Assembly: GCA_003164035.1 (NCBI GenBank)
Contig: PLRS01000058.1
Location: 22,399 to 66,732 of the forward strand
Direction of reading: 5' to 3'
From: Bryobacterales bacterium
Lineage (GTDB): Bacteria > Acidobacteriota > Terriglobia > Bryobacterales > Bryobacteraceae
DNA length: 44,334 nt
Positions 38,199 to 44,334 of the stretch are shown one piece after another. The translations under genes and the position numbers were made by a program. The stretch's first letter is position 1, and each line of letters starts with the position of its first letter. The notes beneath the pieces were generated by a model. The model worked only from the letters and a program-made list of their open reading frames with translations, had not been told where the DNA came from and did no database searches.

Positions 38199-38223
38199 AA
38201 CTTGCAAGTTTAACTTGCAAGGT
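38199..38223 (+). promoter_or_regulatory. Tandem palindromes, probable MarR operator
   Basis: AACTTGCAAGTT (38199-38210) is a perfect 12-base palindrome. One base later AACTTGCAAGGT (38212-38223) repeats it with two changes in the last three bases. The pair lies 30-55 bases before the marR ATG at 38254, and overlaps the only promoter-like sequence there. Tandem palindromes at this distance are usual autoregulatory sites for MarR dimers. Assignment is by position; binding is not shown. Confidence 0.65.
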
Positions 38224-38253
38224 TACCTGTTGTTAGGATACGATGGAATTGTC

Positions 38254-38682
38254 ATGCCGCGCAACACCCTCGAAACCGACGTAATCGACCTTGCCCAAGC
38301 CATCGGGTTACTCGCGCGCAGGGTTCGCGCGGCGGCCGCATCGCACGGACTTTCCTTGACCGAGTCCGCCGTCATGGCTCGCCTGGCGAAGGAAGGGCCT
38401 GCCACAACCGCGGATCTGGCGCGCGCCGAATGTGTGAAACCACAGTCGATGGGCGCCACCATTACGGCGCTCGAGGAAATGGGCATGGTCGAGCGTAAGC
38501 CGCATCCGACCGATGGCCGCCAGGTCAATATTGAACTGACCGCCAAAGGCGCCGCCGTGCGCAAGAGCGCCAAAGATGCCAAACGGACGTGGCTGGCCGA
38601 GGCCATCGCCCAACTCGACGAACAGGATCGGGAAACGCTGTTCAAAGCCGGCGAGATCATCAAGCGCCTGGTGGAACTATGA
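38254..38682 (+). CDS. MarR-family transcriptional regulator
   Basis: A 142-residue winged-helix dimer of the MarR family. The HTH is LTESAVMARLAKEGPATTAD, then ARAECVKPQSMGATITALEE, followed by the wing 'MVERKPHPTDGRQVNIELTA'. It shares an ATGA overlap with the MFS exporter gene. It probably represses its own operon via the palindromes at 38199-38223 and lets go when a phenolic or drug-like ligand binds. Confidence 0.92.
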   Translation: MPRNTLETDVIDLAQAIGLLARRVRAAAASHGLSLTESAVMARLAKEGPATTADLARAECVKPQSMGATITALEEMGMVERKPHPTDGRQVNIELTAKGAAVRKSAKDAKRTWLAEAIAQLDEQDRETLFKAGEIIKRLVEL

Positions 38683-39989
38683 ATAGGCCCGCAAACTCGA
38701 TGTCCCACGCCTGGCGGGCGCTGCGGCACCGCAACTTCAAGCTCTTCTTCGTCGGTCAGGGCATCTCCGTGATCGGCACCTGGATGATGCGGCTGGCGAC
38801 AACCTGGCTGGTCTATCGACTGACCCATTCGGCGCTGCTGCTTGGCGTGGTTAGCTTCGCGGGTCAGATTGTTTCGTTTGCGCTGGGGCCATTTGCGGGC
38901 GTCTGGGTAGAGCGTCTCGACCGGCGCAAACTGCTGGTGTGGACCCAAACCGCCGCCGCCGTGCAGGCGCTCGCCATGGCCGCGCTCATCCTGGCGCACG
39001 TCATCACTCTCTGGGAAATCGTCGCACTCACCGCTCTGCAGGGCTTGATCAATGCGTTCGACGCGCCCGGGCGCCAGTCCTTCCTGGTACAGATGGTCGA
39101 GGATCGCAACGACCTCGGTAACGCCATCGCCATCAACTCCTCGATGAACAACAGTGCGCGGCTGATCGGCCCGGCCATCGCCGGCCTGGTCATCGGAGCG
39201 GTCGGCGAAGGCTGGTGCTGTCTGATTAATGGCGTCAGCTTCATTGCCGTGATCGCGTCCTTGCTGCTGATGCGCATCCAACCTTTGGCTATCCGTCGCC
39301 ACGCGAGCGGCATGCTGGAACAAATGCGCGAGGGTTGGGACTACGTCCGCACCTTTCGCCCTATCCGTACGCTCCTGCTGCTGATCGCGCTCGTCAGCCT
39401 GATGGGCTACCCCTACGCCGTGCTGCTGCCGGTTTTCGCCGGCCGCGTGCTGCACGGCGGTCCGGATACCCTCGGCTGGCTTACGGGAGCTTCGGGCGCC
39501 GGCGCGCTGGTATCGGCGCTCTCGCTCGCGGTCCGCAAGTCGGTCGTCGGGCTGACACGCATGGTGCAGATCGCGGCCGCCACGCTCGGAGGCGCCCTGA
39601 TTCTGTTCGGCCTGTCGCACACGTTGTGGTTGTCGCTCGCACTGATGGTCTTCGCCGGCTTCGGCTTGATGCAAGCCGCGGCCGCCAGCAATACGATCAT
39701 CCAGTCGCTGGTACCGGAAGACAAGCGCGCCCGCGTGATGAGCTATTACACCATGGCCTTCTTCGGCGCGGCGCCGTTCGGCAGCCTGCTGGCCGGAACG
39801 CTGGCTCACCGGATAGGAGCGCCCCACACCGTCATCGTGACCGGCGCGTTCTGCGTTGCCGGCTCGCTATGGTTCACCCTCGACCTGCCGAAAGTCAACG
39901 ATGCCATGCGGCCGATCTACCGGGACATGGGGCTGCTGCCGGCCCTGGACATGGACCCGGGAACCGGCGCGCGCGAACCGGCACTATGA
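38679..39989 (+). CDS. MFS exporter (EntS-like)
   Basis: A 436-residue 12-helix major facilitator of the enterobactin-exporter-like group (MFS_3). NFKLFFVGQGISVIGTWMMR at the start, the cytoplasmic GVWVERLDRRKLLVWTQ loop, and the second-half repeat AASNTIIQSLVPEDKRARVM are typical. It overlaps marR by four bases (ATGA) and the next open frame by four bases too. An efflux role under MarR control is inferred from the operon. Confidence 0.92.
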   Translation: MNRPANSMSHAWRALRHRNFKLFFVGQGISVIGTWMMRLATTWLVYRLTHSALLLGVVSFAGQIVSFALGPFAGVWVERLDRRKLLVWTQTAAAVQALAMAALILAHVITLWEIVALTALQGLINAFDAPGRQSFLVQMVEDRNDLGNAIAINSSMNNSARLIGPAIAGLVIGAVGEGWCCLINGVSFIAVIASLLLMRIQPLAIRRHASGMLEQMREGWDYVRTFRPIRTLLLLIALVSLMGYPYAVLLPVFAGRVLHGGPDTLGWLTGASGAGALVSALSLAVRKSVVGLTRMVQIAAATLGGALILFGLSHTLWLSLALMVFAGFGLMQAAAASNTIIQSLVPEDKRARVMSYYTMAFFGAAPFGSLLAGTLAHRIGAPHTVIVTGAFCVAGSLWFTLDLPKVNDAMRPIYRDMGLLPALDMDPGTGAREPAL

Positions 39990-40030
39990 CCTTTCTTATG
40001 AACCCCGCACCCCAACCGAAAGGACCAACT

Positions 40031-40339
40031 GTGAACTGGTATAACTACATCGCCTGTTTCTTCGCCGGAATGTTTCTCGCTAATGTCGTGCCGCATTTCG
40101 TGCATGGCATTTCCGGCGACCGCTTCCCCACGCCATTCGCTCACCCTCCTGGAAAAGGACTGTCGTCGCCGACGATCAACGTCGTCTGGGCACTATTCAA
40201 TCTGGCCGCCGGTTACATGCTGTTTCGAGCCGGAAACGTTTCGAGTGGAGAGGCGCCGGCACTGGCCGTTTTTTTCGCCGGCATCGTTGCCATCAGCATT
40301 CTGTCGAGCGTGCGATTCGCCAAGAAACAAGCCAAGTGA
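40031..40339 (+). CDS. Small membrane protein in the MarR-MFS operon
   Basis: A 102-residue protein with three hydrophobic stretches (WYNYIACFFAGMFLANVVPH, INVVWALFNLAAGYMLF, ALAVFFAGIVAISILSS) and a basic end (RFAKKQAK). The GTG at 40031 has AAAGGA six bases upstream; an ATG at 39986 overlapping the MFS stop is in frame and adds 15 residues. Its family is unknown to me. Position suggests a link with the MFS exporter. Confidence 0.75.
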   Translation: MNWYNYIACFFAGMFLANVVPHFVHGISGDRFPTPFAHPPGKGLSSPTINVVWALFNLAAGYMLFRAGNVSSGEAPALAVFFAGIVAISILSSVRFAKKQAK

Positions 40340-40350
40340 CCTCGTCTTTG

Positions 40351-40428
40351 GTGGGACAGGCCTCCCGGCCTGTCGTAGCCGCGAAGCGGCTTCTTCCAGC
40401 CGCCGACAGGCCAGGAGGCCTGTCCCAC
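40351..40428. repeat. Inverted pair of GTGG-foot hairpins, inward-facing
   Basis: GTGG (40351-40354), then GACAGGCC-TCCC-GGCCTGTC (40355-40374), and the mirror GACAGGCC-AGGA-GGCCTGTC (40405-40424) with CCAC (40425-40428). The outer arms (25 bases each) are complementary except for one base. The 28-base centre holds GCCGC-GAA-GCGGC, a third small hairpin. It lies between the small membrane protein and the isochorismatase-fold gene. Same design as 12888-12976. Confidence 0.85.
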
Positions 40429-40493
40429 TCGGCAAGGGATACGTCGCAGTAATTACGAACAACGGTACTAAATGACCGGCCGAAAGGAAAACC

Positions 40494-41060
40494 ATGCCTC
40501 TCACGAAACTCGATACCACCCCCGCCCTGGTCGTGATCGACCTGCAAAAAGGCATTGTCGGATTGCCGGCGGTGCACCCCGCCGGTGAGATCGTCGGCCG
40601 GGCCGCCCAACTCGCGTGCGCTTTCCGCCAGCGAGGGCTGCCGGTCGTTCTCGTCAACGTGTCGGGCTCGGCTCCGGGCCGCACCGACGCCGGGCCGCGC
40701 AACTTTTCGTTTCCGGCCGATTGGACCGAGCTTGTTCCGGAACTCGAGCGGCACCCCGACGACCACATCGTCACCAAGCGGCGATGGGGCGCGTTCCTCG
40801 GCACGGCTTTGGACGATATCTTGCACCGGCGCGGTGTAACCCAGGTCGTGCTGACGGGCGTCGCCACCAGCGCCGGCGTGGAGTCGACGGCGCGCAGCGC
40901 CTACGATCTCGGCTATAACGTGACCCTTGTCGTGGACGCGATGACGGACCGGGATGCCGACGCGCATCGTCACTGCGTTGTGAAGATCTTTCCCCGCCTG
41001 GGTGAGACGGCCACAACCGGCGACCTGTTGAAGCTGCTAAGAGAGCACCCGGCGCGGTGA
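40494..41060 (+). CDS. Isochorismatase-fold protein without the hydrolase cysteine
   Basis: A 188-residue member of the isochorismatase-like fold. Catalytic Asp16 (VVIDLQKG) and the Lys of IVTKRRWGAF are present. The position of the nucleophile Cys in cysteine-hydrolase members (CVESTAR) is Gly here (TSAGVESTAR), so a Cys-dependent amidase reaction is unlikely. Similar Gly members include true isochorismatases. Other marks are VLTGVATSAG and FPRLGETATT. AAAGGAAAACC lies just before the ATG. It may be cotranscribed with the MarR-MFS genes. Substrate unknown. Confidence 0.88.
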   Translation: MPLTKLDTTPALVVIDLQKGIVGLPAVHPAGEIVGRAAQLACAFRQRGLPVVLVNVSGSAPGRTDAGPRNFSFPADWTELVPELERHPDDHIVTKRRWGAFLGTALDDILHRRGVTQVVLTGVATSAGVESTARSAYDLGYNVTLVVDAMTDRDADAHRHCVVKIFPRLGETATTGDLLKLLREHPAR

Positions 41061-41071
41061 ACCCTCCCCAC

Positions 41072-41103
41072 CGTGGGGCAGACCATCGTTGTTTGTGGTC
41101 TGC
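41072..41103 (+). repeat. Single GTGG-foot hairpin
   Basis: GTGG (41072-41075), then GGCAGACCA (41076-41084), ten-base loop, TGGTCTGCC (41095-41103), a perfect 9-bp stem. Directly upstream, CCCCAC mirrors CGTGGGG, giving a second possible small stem. It starts 12 bases after the isochorismatase-fold stop. Confidence 0.7.
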
Positions 41104-41126
41104 CCTGCAATTGGCCGCTTTCGTGG

Positions 41127-41175
41127 AGCCGGCGTGGAGTCGACGGCCCGCGGCGCCTCCGACCTTGGCTATAGC
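41127..41175 (+). pseudogene. Fragment of a second isochorismatase-fold gene
   Basis: About 49 bases match the intact gene at 40872-40920 with roughly five differences; the first 20 are identical. In frame it reads GVESTARGASDLGYS beside GVESTARSAYDLGYN. Three differences are silent and two change residues, so it looks like a decayed paralogue rather than a fresh copy. It is joined to the truncated SnoaL-like frame at about 41175. Confidence 0.65.
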
Positions 41176-41438
41176 TCCAGCAGGCGCGACCGGTTGGCGG
41201 CGATCGACGACGCGAATTCGTCGCGTGTCACATTCCCGGCCGGCCGGTCGCCGCGCACGCCAATCAGCCGGGCGTTGGCTGTCATGACACTCTCGATCCG
41301 GGCCGCGTCATGCGTGGCCATGCCGTCGAACAATGTTTGAATCGCGGCCAGAATCGCCTTCTCCTCACCGGCATCGGCCGCCGGCAAGCCCGGGCAGCAA
41401 AGGATCGGCCAAGCGGCGGTAAACCGGACGACTCGCAT
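41169..41438 (-). pseudogene. Truncated SnoaL/NTF2-like gene
   Basis: An 89-codon leftward frame with the opening helix pair of a SnoaL/DUF4440 domain (EEKAILAAIQTLFDGMATHD, ARIESVMTANARLIGVR). Such domains need about 120-130 residues; this one stops after the third helix (SSIAANRSRLLEL) where it runs into the isochorismatase fragment. The first 20 residues (MRVVRFTAAWPILCCPGLPA) could be a signal peptide. Probably not functional. Confidence 0.6.
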
Positions 41439-41591
41439 AGGCGGAGTGTATCACCACCACCGTTCCATTCCTGGGCCCGGCGCGAATCGATGTACACTAC
41501 GGGACAAGACCGCCAGGAACTGGCACAGTCCGGAGGCAAAGCGGGGCGCGCGGCGGCCTGCTCCCCATTGCCCCAACGGAGAGGTTCTGAA

Positions 41592-42968
41592 ATGACACGA
41601 CGCAAGTTGCTCGCGTCCGCGGCTGCGGCCGCCGGCTCGCGGTTGTTGGCGGCGCCGGCCCGCTCGCCCAACATCGTCTTCATTCTCTGCGACGACCTCG
41701 GCTTTGGCGATCTCGGTGTTTATGGCTCCAGGATCCGGACTCCGAATTTCGATCGGCTGGCATCGGAGGGCGTTCGCTTCACCAACTTCTGCTCCGCCGA
41801 CCCGGTCTGTTCGCCCTCCCGCGCGGCCCTGCTTACGGGCCGCTATCCCACCCGCGTGGGCGTTCCGAGGGTTCTCTTCCCACAGGACGCCGATGGCCTC
41901 AGCCTGGATGAAACCACCCTTGCGGACATCCTGAAAGCGCGCGGTTACAGCACCATGTGCATCGGGAAATGGCACCTCGGACGGCCGCGGCGGTATCTGC
42001 CCACCAGCCGCGGCTTCGACGAGTACTTCGGCATCCCCTACAGCAACGACATGACGCCCAGGGTCCTGATGCACAATACCGACGTCATCGAGCCGGCGGC
42101 GGATCTCACCAGCCTCACCGCGCGTTACACCGATCAGGCCCGCAAGTTCATCGACCGCGCCAAGGGCTCGCCTTTCTTCCTCTACATGCCACACACATTT
42201 CCGCACATTCCGCTGGCGGCCTCCGCCCGGTTTCGCGGCAAGTCGGTCGAGGGCCTCTACGGCGACGTGGTGGAAGAAATCGACTGGAGCCTGGGCGAAG
42301 TCGTGGCGGCGCTGGAGCGCAACGGCCTGGAACAGGACACGCTGATCATGTGTTCCAGCGACAACGGCCCGTGGTACCAGGGGAGCCCGGGCAAGCTTCG
42401 CGGGCGTAAGAACACGACATACGAGGGCGGCGTCCGCGAGCCGTTCATCGCGCGCTGGAAGGGCCGGATTCCGGGCGGGCGCGTGTCGGACGGCCTGGCT
42501 TCCATGATGGATATCTTCCCCACGGTGGCCCGGCTGTGCGGCGCCCGGTTGCCGGCCAAGCCGCTCGATGGCATCGACATCTGGCCGCTGATCCACGGCG
42601 ACCGCCAGTCCATCGAGCGGGCGCCCCTGCTCTACTTCGACAATTGGGACCTGCAGTGCGCGCGCTGGATGAACTGGAAACTGCACATCGCGCGCCACAA
42701 CACCGCCGCTTATGCGCCGGCGCCGCCCGGCGGGCGTTTCAGCTACCTGTTGCCGAAACCGGAACTGTACAACCTGGCCAGCGATCCGGATGAAAGCTAC
42801 GACGTGGCGCCGGAAAATGCGCCCATCGTGGCCCGGATCGAGTCGCGGATAGCCACCATGATCGAGGGCTTTCCGGAGCCGGTGCGCAAGGCCTACGCCG
42901 AACAGCAGGCCCGTAAAGCGGACCCGGACACGCCGGCCGGCGCCTATCCCAAGCCCGCCGGCCGGTAA
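41592..42968 (+). CDS. Exported sulfatase
   Basis: A 458-residue S1-type sulfatase that removes sulfate esters, often from glycans. The metal-binding DD is in IVFILCDDLGFGDLG and the CxPSR formylglycine motif is CSPSRAALLTGRYP (Cys73), needing activation by a formylglycine-generating enzyme. Later GKWHLG, the HTFPHIPLAAS region and SSDNGPWYQG are active-site parts. The signal TRRKLLASAAAAAGSRLLAA looks Tat-like. The start has GGAGAGG about 10 bases upstream. The frame extends further up, but not as protein. Near a GH36-like enzyme and an esterase, which fits glycan breakdown. Confidence 0.93.
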   Translation: MTRRKLLASAAAAAGSRLLAAPARSPNIVFILCDDLGFGDLGVYGSRIRTPNFDRLASEGVRFTNFCSADPVCSPSRAALLTGRYPTRVGVPRVLFPQDADGLSLDETTLADILKARGYSTMCIGKWHLGRPRRYLPTSRGFDEYFGIPYSNDMTPRVLMHNTDVIEPAADLTSLTARYTDQARKFIDRAKGSPFFLYMPHTFPHIPLAASARFRGKSVEGLYGDVVEEIDWSLGEVVAALERNGLEQDTLIMCSSDNGPWYQGSPGKLRGRKNTTYEGGVREPFIARWKGRIPGGRVSDGLASMMDIFPTVARLCGARLPAKPLDGIDIWPLIHGDRQSIERAPLLYFDNWDLQCARWMNWKLHIARHNTAAYAPAPPGGRFSYLLPKPELYNLASDPDESYDVAPENAPIVARIESRIATMIEGFPEPVRKAYAEQQARKADPDTPAGAYPKPAGR

Positions 42969-42981
42969 GCGCGAGCCGCGC

Positions 42982-43863
42982 TCAGTTCGACGCCTTGGTG
43001 AGCCAACCGTTCAGTCTCAGCCACTCCTCTACCCGGTCCAGATAATGATCCGCGCCGCCGCCCTTCTTTCCGAAGCCGTGCTGGCCGGTCTGGAATACGT
43101 GCAGCTCAACAGGCAGCCCCGCTTTTCTCCAGGCGCCGAACAGGTCGATCGACCCCTGGTATCCCACTGCCTGGTCGTCCGCCGCCACCGCGATGAACAG
43201 CGGCGGGGCTCCTTCCGGCGGCGGATTCGAACTCGCGCCGGCGGCATAAATCGGGACCGCGAAATCGGGTCTTCCATCGGCGGCGCCGTACACCGTCGAG
43301 AGAACCACCGCGCCTCCGGCCGAGTAGCCGATGATGCCGATTCGATTCGGGAGCAACCTGAATTCGGCGGCCCTCCGCCGCAGCAGCCGCACCGCTTGTT
43401 GTCCGTCCGCGCCCGCCATCTCCCGCAAATTCTGGCCCGCTTGCGGACCCGTGGCGGCTGGCCCCCTCCCCGCCTCGGCAGGCGGCGCATCGGGGTCGAC
43501 ATAGATCGTGCGGTACTTCAAAACAAACGCGTCCACGCCCATCCGGTTTAGCCGCCTGGCGACGTCCACTCCTTCATACGACATCATGAGCGTCCGGAAA
43601 CCACCCCCGGGCGCGACAATCATCGCCGTTCCCACCGCGTCAGCCTTCTCCGCCGGGTAATAGAGCAGCACCGGCCGAACGATATTCTGCGCCTGCGGCC
43701 TCTCTGCCGTGCCAGCGGCCCTCTCCGGATAGTTCCAATTCTCCGAACCGGGAGCCACACCCGGATAAAGCGGGATTTCCCGAGCCGGAGGAGCCAGTTG
43801 AGCCCAGCCGGCGACCGCCGATCCGGTCAGAATACAGATCTTGGGAAGGTTCACTCTAAGCAT
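42982..43863 (-). CDS. Secreted alpha/beta-hydrolase, BD-FAE-like esterase
   Basis: A 293-residue hydrolase starting MLRVNLPKICILTGSAVAGW with a signal peptide. It has the oxyanion-type GGGF (TAMIVAPGGGFRTLM), the nucleophile elbow GYSAGG, an Asp after 'IAVAADDQAVGY' and the His in FQTGQHGFGKKGG. This resembles the acetyl-xylan/feruloyl-type esterases of the bifunctional BD-FAE group, acting on acylated plant polysaccharide. AAAGAGG lies eight bases before the ATG; an upstream start is less likely. It converges on the sulfatase with 13 bases between. Confidence 0.85.
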   Translation of the reverse strand: MLRVNLPKICILTGSAVAGWAQLAPPAREIPLYPGVAPGSENWNYPERAAGTAERPQAQNIVRPVLLYYPAEKADAVGTAMIVAPGGGFRTLMMSYEGVDVARRLNRMGVDAFVLKYRTIYVDPDAPPAEAGRGPAATGPQAGQNLREMAGADGQQAVRLLRRRAAEFRLLPNRIGIIGYSAGGAVVLSTVYGAADGRPDFAVPIYAAGASSNPPPEGAPPLFIAVAADDQAVGYQGSIDLFGAWRKAGLPVELHVFQTGQHGFGKKGGGADHYLDRVEEWLRLNGWLTKASN

Positions 43864-44293
43864 TGCAAACCTCTTTCTCCGAAAGTGATATGTTACATCA
43901 CAAGTCCCGCTCATCGCCGCCGGGCAGGGTGGAACGGATTACCCCGGACCGTTACCGCTTCTTCCGTGGGCCAGACCGTAGGATAGGCCCCCTTGCGGCC
44001 GTTGCGATTCCCCAGTTGACGAAACCTCTATCAGTCACGGCACTTGAAAATAAACTCCACTCAATCCCTGCAACCACTTACAGCCCCTCGCCCCCTTTCC
44101 GCTCCCCCACCCGCATCGTACAGTATAGTCGGGGACTCGCTCCACGGAACTTCCCGTGGAGCGGACTCTCAGTCTGCCACGCCGGGACTCCTCCCGGCGC
44201 CCGTCCCGCATCGCTGTGATGCCCCACGGGAACGCCACGCGCCTCGCCGCTGCCGGACTTCGCTCGACATACATTCCTCAGGAGCTCGAAACC
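43864..44293. other. Gap with repeat and promoter space for the last gene
   Basis: A 430-base gap. It holds the family B repeat (44156-44199) and, just before it, TCCACGG-AACTT-CCGTGGA (about 44141-44160), which overlaps the GTGG foot. Promoters for the leftward esterase and rightward partial gene must lie here; I see no clear -35/-10 pair and no gene. Confidence 0.45.
44156..44199 (+). repeat. Double-hairpin repeat, family B, copy 2
   Basis: GTGG-AGCGGACT-CTC-AGTCTG-CCAC (44156-44180), then GCCGGGA-CTCC-TCCCGGC (44181-44198). It is the second copy of the element at 20026. The pair change C-G to T-A at the loop end of the first stem keeps the pairing. Confidence 0.7.
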
Positions 44294-44334
44294 ATGGCCT
44301 ACGAACCGTCATCTGCCTCTTCCAAACCCCGCGA
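44294..44334 (+). CDS. Start of an unidentified gene, cut by the window end
   Basis: An ATG with AGGAG nine bases upstream opens MAYEPSSASSKPR and runs off the end. The Ser/Pro-rich beginning gives no family. Confidence 0.45.
   Translation, partial: MAYEPSSASSKPR

Noticed and set aside
38223-39827. 534-codon leftward open frame over marR and the MFS gene
   Set aside because: Antisense to two well-supported genes; composition not protein-like.

Overview
The window is about 44 kb of GC-rich DNA from a Gram-negative, probably flagellated bacterium, most likely an Acidobacteriota of the Solibacter/Bryobacter type. Three genes point there: a duplicated-MacB orphan permease (ADOP family), a BACON-repeat protein ending in the Solibacter C-terminal domain (TIGR03437), and a 1163-residue Oar-like TonB-dependent receptor with an N-terminal carboxypeptidase-regulatory-like domain. 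lpxB shows a lipid A outer membrane. This placement is inference from families, not a marker-gene result.

Layout. 1-5.5 kb: 3' end of gyrB; a leftward pair of a two-winged-helix regulator and a small beta-propeller; a rightward SDR / DUF899 / DUF2182 set. 5.7-9.3 kb: leftward acpP-fabF and etfB-etfA. 9.6-15.4 kb: a secreted Gly/Tyr-rich protein, a conserved unknown, lpxB, a catalytically dead M1-type peptidase with TPRs, and an OsmC protein. 15.5-22.1 kb is the decayed part: two truncated genes facing each other, a frameshifted BACON/TIGR03437 gene, DUF763, a frameshifted small gene, a 5' remnant of a group II intron, an orphan Cys-rich gene and a BrnT-type toxin module. 22.2-25.2 kb: a small membrane protein and the ADOP permease. 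25.6-30.7 kb: thiG, then flgL-flgK-flgN-flgM read leftward from a sigma-28-like promoter, with a divergent receiver-less sigma-54 activator. 30.7-38 kb: typA, the TonB-type receptor, and a Tat-exported GH36-like glycosidase. 38.2-41.1 kb: MarR regulator, MFS exporter, small membrane protein, isochorismatase-fold protein. 41.1-44.3 kb: gene debris, a sulfatase, a secreted esterase and the first codons of a gene running off the end.

Functional groupings. Fatty-acid synthesis and electron transfer (acpP, fabF, etfAB), lipid A (lpxB), late flagellar assembly (flgMNKL plus a likely regulator), and polysaccharide uptake and breakdown (TonB-type receptor, GH36-like enzyme, sulfatase, esterase) are recognisable. 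The clearest signal outside genes is a set of short hairpins with a GTGG foot, seen singly and as inverted pairs at 7.5, 12.9, 40.4 and 41.1 kb. A second double-hairpin family occurs at 20.0 and 44.2 kb. Stem sequences differ between copies while pairing is kept, which resembles REP/BIME elements. One inverted pair lies inside the signal-peptide region of the dead M1 gene. No tRNA, rRNA or CRISPR array was seen.
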